DNA from: Haliclona indistincta
Lineage: Eukaryota > Porifera > Demospongiae > Haplosclerida > Chalinidae
Assembly (NCBI GenBank): GCA_964017065.1
Contig: OZ024792.1
Location: 5,203,754 to 5,267,753 of the forward strand
Length of the DNA: 64,000 nucleotides
Reading direction: 5' to 3'
The first letter of the stretch is position 1. Every line of letters starts with the position of its first letter. Shown piece after piece: positions 41,337 to 56,982 of the stretch. The translations under genes and the position numbers were made by a program. Under the pieces are notes generated by a model. That model did not search any database. It had not been told where the DNA came from and worked only from the letters and a program-made list of their open reading frames with translations.

Positions 41337-43807
41337 ATGACTACATGCAGTTGCACGAAACTCTTTATCTCTGCATTGCTAGTTGCTGTGCTAGCATGGA
41401 TCTTTAAAATCTACCCGTGGCAGTGGTGGGTGAGAGAGACATACGACGTTCCTCCTGTTAGCTATGGTGAGATTAGGTGCTGTGCTAACAGCCCCTGTGT
41501 TTTTGTCTTTTCGGTAGAAATAACTTATGTTACACAATGTAACTTATACGTTGCATACAGTAATTTCTGATCATTCGGCACTTATGTAACATAATATTAT
41601 GTGCAACATATATGCCCGTTCTACCTGGGATGGGAATTGATGTGCCGTAGGAAACCACAGGATATAAGATTTAGTCTAGCTAGTTTGCTGAATGTCACTG
41701 TAATATGCTGTTTTGTTCAGATGGGAGAATAAGGTTCAACTTAGACAATCTGGAAACACCTGACACAGAAGAAAAGATCCAGCAAATCGTTTTCAATGCT
41801 AATAGGAATGGTGGCAAAGTGAGAGTTCTCGCAGATGGTCACTCTTGGTCAGAGATCGCTCAGACACAAGACATTATGATATCACTGGCAAATTATCAAG
41901 GTCTGATTGAGATCAATAAAGTTAAGATGGAAGCAACATTCAAAGCTGGAACACCACTGAGAGCTGCTAGCCTTGCTTTAGATGAACAAGGATTTGCAAT
42001 GGCACAGCTTGGTTCTGTGGCTGGGCAATCAATTGGTGGAGCTATCTCAACAGGTGTGTATGTGAGTGTTGTGTAGCCTTTCCTGCATTAAACAAACGTT
42101 GGCTTCGTGGGTATGTAATTTTACACTACTACATTAGGTACTCATGGTACTGGAATGACAGTAGGTAATATAGCTTCATTGGTGACTAAGCTCAGAATCA
42201 TTGATGGAACTGGAAAGGTAAGCACCATAGTATTGTGTGTGTGCGTGCGTGTGTGCGCAGTATGTGCTCATGTGTGCATGTGTGATGACTGTGAGTGATC
42301 ACAACTTATATGTGCAGTCACTTCATTCAATATTATTGTTTATGGACTCGTGTTGCATTTGTACCTAGATTCATGAATTAAGTGAGACTGATAGTAACAC
42401 CGATGATTTCAGAGCAGCACAAGTTAGCTTTGGTCTGCTAGGGGTGATATCACAGGTGACTATCAAAGTAAAACGCCAGTTTAACTTGGAAGAGTTTCGC
42501 ACACCAAATACTCTTGAATACTGCCTGGACAACATAGATGATCTCGTGAACGGGCACAAGTATGTCAAGTTTTGGGTCGAGTTTTATAATGACTTTTGTG
42601 CATTGTATCAAACCAATGAGACTACGGAACAACAACTCAATCCCCCTACTCGATTCGAGAAGTTTATCATGGTAAGCGAACAGTTGATAGAAACTTTTTA
42701 CTATCAAAGGCGTGTGCTTGTAATTATTGTGTAAACTATACACATGCATGCATTAATAACAGGAAGCTAGAGCGATGGAGATTAGATAACCTGTGTCTCT
42801 TTTTACAGTATTACTCATTTGCAGTCTCTACTCGGATCACTTACCTTTTCCCATCACTCACTCGATTCATGATGAATCTAGTCAACACGTTTGGACTAGG
42901 AAGCGACACTCATCGCATTGACAATAGCTACTTGATTTTTAATGACTTTTTCGAGTTACCAATTCACCAAGAGGGAGAAGTGATCGTAGCTTATGAGCAC
43001 TGCGTGAGTGTTGTCAATGCAATAAAGGATGTCATTATCTCAGAGCAGCATCCTGTCAACTACATCACAGAGGTACACAAGTTATACACTAAACAGTGTG
43101 CTACCGTATAGCGGGAAATTTTGATGGACTACAATTTTGGCAAATTTGGCAAATCGTCAAGCATTCGGCAAATTAAAATTCGCTTTTTCTATTACAGTAA
43201 TACAAGAGCCAAGCGCTGGGCGTCAAAATTAAACTCGCCAAAATGCAAAATCTGGGTTATTCGCCAAAATTTAGATCCTCCAAATATTTCCCGCTATATG
43301 GTATAATGTGTACCGATAAACAGGCAATGTAAAATTTTGGTTTGGTCTAATTTTTTTCATGAAACTGATGCACATGATACAGCATGTACAGTGCATGGCA
43401 AATGAAAATTTTCATGATTTTGTACTCAAATTTAAGGTACCACAAATCACAAAAATTCATGTTTATCGGTTGTTTATAATTTTCTGTAGGTTCGATTTGT
43501 GGATAATGACGACGCCTGGTTGAGTCCCAGTACTGGTCACACCCGAGGAACCTGTGCTGTCACTCTCACTATCTATGCTGAAAGGTCCAGAGCGCTGATG
43601 TACTTCAATGATGTCTATGCTGCTACAGAGAAGTTCAACGCTCGTTTTCACTGGGGAAAGCACTTTCCACACACTGGCTCTGGAAATCTTGTTAGAGACT
43701 TGTACCCAAAGTTTACCGACTTTCTGGATGTACGAAAGAAATTTGATCCAAATGGAATATTTTTGAACGACTATCTGAAGGATAGACTAGGACTCTGGAA
43801 TGAGTAG
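41337..43807 (+). CDS. FAD-linked aldonolactone oxidase (L-gulono/D-arabinono-lactone oxidase type)
   Basis: Exons 41337-41466, 41721-42053, 42138-42217, 42369-42671, 42809-43072 and 43490-43807 give 475 residues. An N-terminal hydrophobic helix (LFISALLVAVLAWIFKI) anchors it in the ER or another membrane. The FAD-binding PCMH-type domain has VLADGHSWSEIAQ (His near residue 83 is the candidate covalent flavin site) and VAGQSIGGAISTGTHGTG. The C-terminal ALO domain contains FHWGKHFPHTG near residue 424 and the final KFDPNGIFLNDYL. These enzymes catalyse the last step of ascorbate or erythroascorbate synthesis. Which lactone is used cannot be told. A poly-A signal AATAAA lies at 43892-43897. 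The last intron holds a MITE. Confidence 0.88.
43102..43303. mobile_element. MITE, TACCGTATAGCGGGAAA ends, in an oxidase intron
   Basis: A 202-bp segment starts TACCGTATAGCGGGAAAT and ends with the reverse complement of TACCATATAGCGGGAAAT. The interior has GCCAAAATT/AATTTTGGC runs in both orientations and no coding potential. It lies wholly in the intron 43073-43489. Such TACCGTATAGCGGG elements look like short non-autonomous DNA transposons. The target duplication is probably TA, not certain. Confidence 0.75.
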
Positions 43808-43951
43808 CACTTCTACCATCAAGCTCACAAATGCTGAGCCGTGCATTCACAGTACTTATAAGTCAGCTTAAAATCAACCAGTAGTGACAGTAATAAAAAA
43901 TTTGATGCATTGTTACATAATTTTGCATGAGTTAGTAAATTAGACAGGTTT

Positions 43952-46900
43952 TTATAGACTACTTGTCTGTTCAGTTTTTTCAACTTGCACATTGTCATAT
44001 TCATGTGGAGTGTTGGTAGTTTTACTGTCATTGTTGCCGGGTCCTGTTTTGGTATAGCGAACGCTGTCATATATAGCATTTCCTCGACTGAATTGTTCGT
44101 ATATCATGCTCTCCTTCATGTCAGTCACTGGGCTTCTGTGCACAGATTAAAACACAACAAGCTAACAAATGAATGAATACCTTGAAAGCCTGTAAGGTGC
44201 TGTTTGTAACAGTCTCCAGCTTAGTCTTTTCTTCCTGCAATTTACCAGTATATAATTTACTCAGTGCACTCCCTTGTGAACTAACCGGTATGAGCGTATT
44301 GCAATGATAGCTACAGTTACTATGGTGATAGTAATGGTGAACGCCATCACAGTCCCTAACAGACCGATTAATGCAAGATAAACAGTTGGAACAGAATCAT
44401 CTATTGGAGCGAGTTAACACGTCACACATAAAACAGATGTTGTTCAATACCTGTTGTCCGACACATTACGGTGCTTTCAGTATAGTTACCGGATATTAGA
44501 CTAACATTAAACTGATAACAAGTCTGAGGTGTCAGCTTAGCAATGACTGCATAGTTCTGAGAAGTATTCACTCTTGTGCCCGATGCATCTGAAGTGACAA
44601 TGCAGTCAGTCATAGCAGTGTAACTGAGTTGAACAGTGGAGTTAGTCGAATTGTATGAATAGTGTGCTCTTGCCCAGACAAGAGTGATTGATGTTCGATT
44701 CACAGTAGCACATGTCAGAGAATGTATTGGACCTGTTTGCATCATGAGAAAATATTCATAGCATAACATACCACACCAAGTAAATGTACTACACAACATG
44801 CATGTGATGGTCAACGTACCGGTTGTTGTTGAAGTGAGTATGGGATCGCTAAATGGTCCAATCCCTATTATATTTCTGGCAGCAACTCTGATGCTGTACT
44901 GACTGTGAGATATCAGATTAGTGATCACGACACTAGTTTCATTAGATGGTACATTGATAGTGTTCATGGTACCAGCTGCTCCAGTGTATGCTATCACATA
45001 ACCTGTGATGGCGCCATTGCTGTCTCTACATTGTATACTATTCCAAGAGATATTTAGAGCAGTGAGGTTAAAAACAGCTTGTGACACACCCAAAGGAGGA
45101 CTGCTCGGGGCTACAGCATAACCAGATCACTTGAAAAGTCTATGTCACTATCATTGCTTACCTTCGTAAACAGGAACACTGTATTTCAACGATACTGGTA
45201 ACGATGTTCCAATCAGGTTTGTGGCTGTAATGGTGATATCGTACGTCTGTCCACTTCGTAATGTCTTGCTATAGTGAGTCTGCTGTGCTGGTACAGTTAC
45301 ACTAGTGGTGTTTATATCAGGACAAGAGTTGCTATAGTAACTGATAGTATAGTTGGTGTACTGCACTGAAGAATCACTGTTGAGTGCTAAAGTCAGTACA
45401 CTAGTGGTTGGTAGAAGTTTCACCGTAATTTGATCTGGAACTGTAGTAAAAATTAATACAGTAGGTGGGTATATATCTTTGCACTCACCATCAATTTTGA
45501 TCAGGACCGTTTCACTTGGTGGTGAAGGTAGGTCTTTGTAGCTGAACACAGTTATGTTGTAGGTGTGTCCTTTGGTCAGATTAGCTACAACTGAGTTGTG
45601 TGTTCCGCCATCTACCAGTTGTTCAAAGCTGCCTCCCTCATTGTCATTGTAGCTAATAACATATCCATCCACACTCTTCAATGCAGACCAACTGACGAGT
45701 ATGCTAGACAAAGAAATAATCTCAGCTCTGACGTTCTTTGGAGTTTCTGAAGAGCCTACAGTAAAGAGAGAACGTAGTGTAAAAAAATAGCACAAGAGTG
45801 CACTACCATTAATAAAGACTGTATCACTCAGTGTGTTGTTGTCATATGTAGCACTGCATGTAATAGTTTGTGATATATAATCAAGCTCTGTTACTGTCAT
45901 TGTGTTGACAGTCACTTTTGTCGTGTCATTCACTACATGGCGAGATAGCGTAATCGTTGAGCTGTTTACATCAACAACAATTCCATTTTTAATCCAGTTT
46001 GCATCAAGTCGTTCAGTGGTACAGTTCACTTGATAAACCACTTGAGGTGAAGTACGATCGGAAAGAAGTGCCCACTTGAGCGGCTTGGAGAGATATTCTA
46101 AAGAAAAAGTAGTGATCTCTTCATACAAGGAACACAAATATTCTACCATTGTATAGAGTGGTTACTGAGACAATGTGACTGTATGGTCCAGACTCGGTAG
46201 TTACAGCAGCAACACTGATGTCGTATTGTGTAAAACGTTCCAGTCCTGTGATGACATGACTGGTCTCTTTACCAGGCACGTGAGCTACACCACTGGCACC
46301 AGTATTACTGGTGAACCTGATCCGATACTGGATGACCTCGCCATTGCTCACAAAACACGCTACTGCTTTCCAACTAACAGAGACAGCCGACGAATTGATC
46401 GCAGTTGCATCAAACAGCAGAGGAGCTACTTCAGGCGCTGTAAGTCAAATATGTTTCATTACAGGCAGATCTGATATGGTGCACTAACCTGATTGATTTG
46501 AAGCATAGTCTGTTATAGAGTATTTGGTGTTACCAATTGGACTATTAACAGCAATAGTGATATTGTACAAGAGTCCAGGATGAAGTGATTGAGTGACCAA
46601 CACGGTGTTGTTTGACGATGTTATGTTGTTCGATTCAGTGTAAGCAACTTTGAATTGAGCACAAGAGTCGCTTGAGAGAGTGAGAGTGTATCCCAGTACT
46701 CCAGTGATGTTGAGGGTATTGAAGGCATTGAATGCAGTCACATTACCAATTGAAATAGAGAGTGTCACGGTTGTACCTCTGACTACTAAACCAACAACTA
46801 ATGCATCTGCAACTGAAAATTAAGTAAAAAAATTATTGTAGTTTTTCAAACTTACTGCCAAGTATAACTGCCTTCATTGGTTGACTTGGTTGTGAATTGA

Positions 46901-48731
46901 GATTCTTGTATGCAAATACACTGATGGTGTAGAGCTGTCCCTCACTCAGTCCGGTCAGCAGTGAGCTAGTCTGGTCCTCCACTTCCTTTGTCTTGTTACT
47001 GGCTCCTTCGGCAGAGTAGAGAATGATGTATCCGTCAGCTCCTCCCACTGGAGGCGACCAGCTCACTGAGATATTGGACAAGGACTGAACCATTGCCAGC
47101 ACATTTAACGGAGGACCACTGGGAGCTGAAGAGCAACAATCACACAGAAAAACAATCATATTTACAAACCTTCAACAACAATTGATCTTGAAAATAGCTG
47201 ATTTGAGCAAGCTATCTCCACACTATTGTGATCCATTGTGGTAATTGTTATAAAGTTACCATCATCTCCAATCAATGACGTTTGTAGATTTGCCGTGCCG
47301 TTTACTAAAGTGGTTCCATTCTTGGTCCAGTGAAGTTGTTCATTGCTGGTGTTCATGGTGATACAGTCAATACGATACTGTACCTCCATGTTGCTAGTGT
47401 TTCTGTTCAGTAATGTCCATGTCATATTCACTATTCCAGCTGCAATGAGTGTGTATATTAGTAGAACTATAGCAACGGCAAACTTACCAATCACGGATCC
47501 ATTTACTGTAATGGTAGATTCGCCCACCACAACTAAAATGAGGGCAAAAAACCATGATCTAAGTGTGACAGTGCGGCACTCACTTGTAAGAGGTGCTGAT
47601 GCTATTCCCAGCAAGTCCTGATAAGCCCTCACGGTGTAATTGTACATTAGCTCACGACCAAGTTCTCCTAGCGTATGCTGTGTGATGTTACCAACATCAG
47701 TCGCACTAGTATTCTCTGATGTTGTTTCATAGACAACATATCCATCTGCTTCAGTAGCAAGCACTGCTGTCCAGCAAATAGTCACTGTGACTCCATTGAT
47801 ATTGCACACATCAAGACTACTCGGTGAATTATTGGGAGCTATTGTGTGGACACTGATTGAATACACATGATAATCTATAGTTAAAGTACCTTTTATATAC
47901 GTTCGTAGAAATTCATTTTTTTCTTGAATACTGCAAATCCAGTCATGGTCTCCATTAAATTGAGTAAAACCATGATCACTGAACTCTGTTGCAGTTGTCT
48001 CTACCTTGTCTGCACTCCAGGACACTTCTGTAAAGTAGTCGAATGTCTTTGTAGCGGAGTCCTTTAAAACTGGTGTCGAAAGAATCAAACCTGTGCTATT
48101 GGTCTCATATTTCTCTGAGAATAGTTTAACAGTGATATCTTCAGGTCTAAACATCTTTCCAGTAGTGATGCAGTGTACTGTGTAGTTCTGAGGAACACTC
48201 CTCACATCAACTGGTGGCTCTATGTAGATAGCTGACAGGAGTGTGTTATCTGCATGATAAGCAAAATTACTCATAGCAAGAGTTTATCATTCCGTCATTC
48301 TTTTAGACTCACTTTTTAACTGCACACTGACGTTCTGTCCACTGATGGTACATGTGTAAAGCTGATTTCTTGTAAATGGAATATTTGTATTGAATAGTGT
48401 GATGTTATTTGAGGATTGTGAGCAGGCTAGCGGATTTGTGTCGCTATCAGGTTGTCCACAAACTGTTGCATTGCCAGACGCAGTAGTCCACTGTCCTTCT
48501 CCTGTACTATTAGCCAGCACACAGTGCAGTGGGTGGTCACCTGTCAGAGCTATACCACTAATCGCTGCATACTCTGGGATACAATAGCCTCTATAGCTCA
48601 GGTAGATACCTTAACAAAGAAGCAAACTTACTGAGAAATGAGTGAAACCACATACCTTGACTGGGAGGGCAGTGTGAGATGACTCCAGTGAATAGAGAAA
48701 CAAAGAGCAGTGCAATAGGCAAGAAATCCAT
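43952..48731 (-). CDS. Receptor-like protein Y: Ig-like and FN3 ectodomain, one TM helix, Tyr-rich tail
   Basis: A multi-exon minus-strand gene. It starts MDFLPIALLFVSLFTGVIS, a signal peptide, then a Cys-containing module (YRGYCIPEYAAISG, then QLYTCTISGQNVSVQ). Ig-like segments and at least five FN3 domains follow (for example ISVSWSPPVGGADGYIILYS at about 47050 and VSWSALKSVDGYVISYND at about 45680). One helix spans about 44290-44385 (TVYLALIGLLGTVMAF). The cytoplasmic tail near 43955-44130 has tyrosine motifs YEQF, YDSV and YDNV, typical of SH2-docking sites. It is a tandem paralogue of gene X. A role in adhesion or recognition signalling is inferred. Exon borders inside the FN3 region are approximate. 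Confidence 0.7.
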
Positions 48732-49048
48732 TGCGTGAAACTGAGTTATGCACAAAACCGTTAATTTTATCATTCAGTTCTGTGAATGTAAAACAGAAAG
48801 TAGCAAACATCAATACGAGTGCCAGGACTGTATACTGCGGCCAATAATGACCTGGTCTTGATTGAATTTCACAGTATTGTTTATTATTACACAACAACAG
48901 CAAATTCATTCCATTAACCCATCATCATCCCCATGAAGTGCTGTTGCATGATCTAACTCTGCGAGCCCTTTCAACCCAACCCAAGATTGTTTTTTTTTGT
49001 AAAATCAGCATCAATACGAATCTTAAAGTCACAAATAATAATAAATTT
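48732..49048. other. Intergenic region between receptor genes X and Y
   Basis: About 317 bp, AT-rich, holding the 3' end of gene X and the promoter of gene Y. Nothing further is recognised. Confidence 0.4.
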
Positions 49049-52000
49049 TTACTTAGAGTTCCCACGAATTTGATCATATACGTTTATTTCATGAGTTTTG
49101 TTCATTGGTGGTAGAGGAGGGGGCGGAGTCTCTTCCTTTTTATAAGATGTAGAGTACAGTTCACTAGCGACCATATTGTTGATTAGCTCCCTATAAATAG
49201 TGCAAAATAAAACTAGAACTCAAAATTGATAAAGTTTTAACCAACGTTTGACAACGGATTGGCATTGTTTTTGTCTTCAAGCTTCTTTTACTGAAAAAAA
49301 AATAAGTTAAAGACACTGAAGATTTGACTCACTGTGTTACATGACTTACTTGCAACAAGCAAAGTATCCGATACCAGACACAGTGCAGAATATCAAGCAC
49401 AGTCCCAGTATAACCACTAGTGATATCAGGGTATTCATTACTCCCAATGACGTCACTTTGTAATAATTATATTACCAGGTAAATATTACAATCAAATTGT
49501 CTTTAGTTTTTACCTTCACCACTAGTTGCTGGAACTGTTCTACAGATTATGCTCTGTGAGTCTCCTTCAACAAAACCTGAAGCTACTGGTTTGACTGTGA
49601 GATTGTAGCAGGAGGAAGGCTTGAGCTTGCTAATGACTGCTAAACCATTCAAAACTCGGACAGTATGTCTCGAGTTACGCACAGTCTGTGGACCACAGTC
49701 AAGGGCCTCTGCATGGCTGACTTCAAACTGGAGACCATTCTGAGGCAATGGATAGGACATCAACCAACTGGTGATAATGGAGCTTTGATTTGATCCAAGA
49801 CATTGTAGACCCAACACTGATCCTGCAACAGTACATGCAGATAAATTAGACTGATTGCATTATGAATGTGCATACCTATTGTGGTTGCTATAGTTACAGG
49901 AGGGCTTGCTGGTCCAGTGCCATTCCCATTCACAGCTGCTACACTAACACTGTACCTTGTCAATGGCCGGAGCCCACTGAGTGTCAATGTTTGCTCGCTC
50001 ATCATTGTTGACACAGGTGTAAGCTTAACATCATCTCCAACTCGACAATAGTTTACTGAGTAGCTGATTATCTCCCCATTCTTCTGACTACAAGGAACTC
50101 CTTCCCAACTAATGTTAACAGAGGTTTCATTCACTGCAACAAAACTGATGGATTGCGGAGTTCCGTTGGGACCTGCAAACAAAAGCAGTTGAATAGACCT
50201 CGTTCATTTGTTGTACAGTAACTCACTCTCCACTGGGGCAAGACTATAGAAAGCATTAGAAACTAGTGATGAACCAATACTATTAACAGCTTGCACAGAA
50301 ATATTGTAAGTGTGTCCAGGCTCTAGAGTAAGCTGGGTGGAGTTGCTGGATGAAATGACTGACTGGGAATTAACACAAGTTATGTCTGTGTAGGTGACGG
50401 TGTAGTGTGTGACAGTTGAGAATATGTCAGAGGATTTCCATGATACTGTCACAGCTGACGATGAAACTGAAGCTATAGTTACATCTGAAACTGGTTGAGG
50501 ACCTAGAGATGAGAAGAATGAAAGTTTGATTGGTACAAAAGCCTAGCTTACGTTCCAGACGAATCTGCGCTGTAGTGCTAAGCGATGAAGAAATGTCCTT
50601 GTATGCAAACACACTGATGGTGTAGAGCAGTCCCTCACTCAGTTTGGTCAGCAGTGAGCTAGTCTGGTCCCCTCCCTCTACTAGCTGTGTCCTGTTACTG
50701 GCTCCCACAGCAGAGTAGAGGATCACATATCCACTAGCTCCTCCCACTGGAGGTGACCAGCTCACTGCGATACTAGAAGAAGACTGGATGAATGCACTGT
50801 TTACAGTAGGGGGACCACTTGGGGCTGCAGGGGAATAGATTTGTTACATATACACAACGCATCACTCAGTGTGGAGGGGGTGTTTTATGCACAAAAACAT
50901 GTTTGTTAGTGAAGAGGTGTGTGTGAATGGCTAACCTTCAAGTTGGATTGTCTTGTAGTATTCACCGAAGCTGACATTAGCTCTGCATTCAATGACGTGA
51001 TCAGTGTTAGTCATCGCATCTGATAACACAGTGAAACTGTTGTTATACAATAGTGTTGAATTGTTCAACAGTATCGATGAACTGCTCACGAGACGCACGA
51101 GACTGTTAACAGTGGCTGTTTCATTGTTAATAACAAGGACCACTTCTCCTGGCTGGGCAAATTCTGTGATGCATACCACAACATACTTGACCCTTAGCTC
51201 AGAGCGTTTTGACAGCAACAACCAGTTCAACGAATGCAGAATAGCACCTGCGTTCACAAATAGCAAAAATACAAAGGGCAAATAAGCCAGCTAACTCACC
51301 ATCAGTGCGTACTACTGTTTCAGATCTGGGTCCCAGTAAATCTTGATATGGTCTCACAGAGATGGTGTATATTTGTTGAGGGAGTAGGCCGGTGAGTGTG
51401 TGCTGTGTGATGTTGCCGACATCAACTCCACTTGTGAGTCCAGTCGAAGTGTTGCGATACACAACATATCCATCAGCATCACCAGCACTCTCTACTGACC
51501 AGGCAATACTGATGCTAGTAGCATTCCTTGAATTCACAGTTATCTCAGTGATTGCTGTAGTGGAAGCTAACCAAAAACACATTACTTCAAAGACACAAAA
51601 CTATTCCTAACCTCTGATGTATGTTTGTAAATTGTTTGGGACATTTTCGTGATGTGTTAAGCATGCCCAATCATGATCTCCATTATTCTTGGTCAAACCG
51701 TGATTCTCAAACTCTGACTCATCAATGACAACAGTTTCAGCTTTCCATTCTACAACAGAGAAGCTATCGTAGGTGACTGGAGATGAACTGAGCAGTCTTA
51801 GCGCCGGTGCTTGTTGGGAATAACCAGTAACTGGTGCAGGCTGATTATTGTAGTAAGCCTGAGAGTGCCTCTCAAGAAAGAACTGACTGATGGAGTTGCT
51901 ACTGACAGTGATGCAGTGTATCGTGTAGTTCTGAGGAACACTCCTCACATCAGCTGGTGGCTCTATGTAGATAGCTGACAGGACTGTGTTATCTGCATGA

Positions 52001-52461
52001 TACAAACTATGAACATGCTGATTCTATATGGTTGTTACTCACTCTCAATCTGCACACTGATGCTCTGAGCACTGATAGTGCACGTGTATAACTGTGTTCC
52101 AGTGAATGCTGACCCCTCTGTCTGATACAGTGTAATGTTATTGGAGTGCTGTGAGCTGCAGGTGAATGGACCAGGCCCTCCATTGCACTGCACTGGTGTA
52201 TTACCAGGGCCCATCCACTGCCCTCCAGCTGTACCACTGGTTAGCACACAGTACAGTGGATTGTCAGCTGTCAGAGCTATACCACTGATCACTGCATACT
52301 CTGGGATACAGTATCCAGCATGCATCAGGTAGATACCTGTAGTACAGCATCTATGCAACTACCTGACATACACACTTCTCCTCACCTTCTTTAGGAGGAC
52401 AACTTGTCTTAGCAAGGCTAGCTCCCAACACTAGCAGCACGGCAAGTGCCAGACCAGACAT
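49049..52461 (-). CDS. Receptor-like protein X: Ig-like and FN3 ectodomain, one TM helix, proline-rich tail
   Basis: A minus-strand gene starting MSGLALAVLLVLGASLAKT, a signal peptide. Then come the same Cys module as gene Y (HAGYCIPEYAVISGIALT, QLYTCTISAQSISVQ), an Ig-like region (PPADVRSVPQNYTIHC, GDHDWACL), an FN3 domain (DADGYVVYRNTSTGL), a second Ig-like region, and FN3 domains at about 50,700, 50,400 and 50,050 (AVSWSPPVGGASGYVILYS, AVTVSWKSSDIFS, SVNISWEGVPCSQ). A membrane helix lies at about 49350-49435 (TLISLVVILGLCLIFCTV). The short tail contains PPPPLPP (an SH3 or WW ligand), ELYSTSY and VYDQI (SH2-type sites). Many N-x-S/T sites fit a glycosylated ectodomain. Close similarity to Y in the first 250 residues shows tandem duplication. 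The ligand is unknown. Confidence 0.72.
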
Positions 52462-53002
52462 TTTGAGCTGTTGAATGACAGAATACACTCAACAATGCCT
52501 TAAATAAACCATCCAGTGTATCATCAATTGAACACAATTCCAGTAATTTCAATAACCACGTTCTCATCTAGACTGAGCTTGTACAATAAGCAGGATATGT
52601 AGCATTTGGCACTGAATGACTAGACTGAACAGCAAGTTTACAGACACGTTTCTGACAGACTAGCTGTTTATCAAACAGACATACTGAAACCAGTGATTAG
52701 GAGCTACCACTAGACACAGTCGCTCTGTTCATAAATAAATATTTACACACGGCAAATCGTACAGTGTGCGGGGGTTGAGTACACACAATCAACCGCTTGT
52801 TAGATGACAAAACACAATGAAAGGACCAACATTAGCAATGAGATCAATGACCTAAGTTTACTGAAAGCCGTCGTGCTTTAAACATATCAGGAATTAAGTA
52901 CTCATTTATTTAGTGAAGAAAAACAATACTAGAAAATAATTATGTTTAGTTAATACAAAACCAACGATAATAGACTAAATTATGAGCAGGAATAATGAAT
53001 GT
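52462..53002. other. Intergenic region between gene X and the kinase gene
   Basis: About 540 bp of AT-rich sequence with no open frame of note. It holds the promoter of gene X and the 3' end of the kinase gene. No repeat was recognised. Confidence 0.4.
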
Positions 53003-56331
<3,329 letters not shown>

Positions 56332-56982
56332 ACTGAAGGGAGATAAACATTAAACAAGCCTCACTAGAGCAACTATACTACATGTACCATACTTGTACAG
56401 CACTGTTACTATCATGAGAATACTGGAGTGGTTTGGTATAAACACAGAGTCATGATAACAGAACCGTACCCAAACTGATGAGCTAGCACATAGCATACAG
56501 CTGGTCTCTCTCATCCTGTGTCGAGTACAGCAGTGCTGCAGTTGCATTGCTCAATATATCAGATCTATGTATACAAACCCTAGCACTGCATGCCGTACAG
56601 TATATATACATGTAATTATTATACGAATAAGTAGACCAGCTAGGACTGGTGAAAGCCACGCTTACCTTGATTCACTCCTTTAATACGATGCTCAGAGCTC
56701 AGTCATTCAATTGCTCGTGCTTGCTTAGCGCACCGGTTTCTCTAAAGACAAGACTCGAGTAGGGTCGCCGAGGGTAAGTGGAGAATCTGGGAGGAGAATG
56801 ATTTTGCAGTATGCCGTCATGTCTGCATCACGTGCGCATTGATTTGCTGACACGTGCATGCATTCAAAGTGCACGTGATTACAATGGTACCAGCGTACCA
56901 CCCCTTGGTAAAAATCAATATTGATGCTCTGAGTGGAGAGGACTGTGGAGCAATCTAGTGCGTTTAAGTTGTTGCAATCAAG
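56332..56982. promoter_or_regulatory. Divergent region between the kinase gene and the diflavin reductase gene
   Basis: About 650 bp between divergent start codons. The sequence at 56680-56900 is less AT-rich and contains several CACGTG and GCACGTG cores (about 56829 and 56872), possible E-box or bHLH sites. No TATA box is placed convincingly. Confidence 0.4.
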
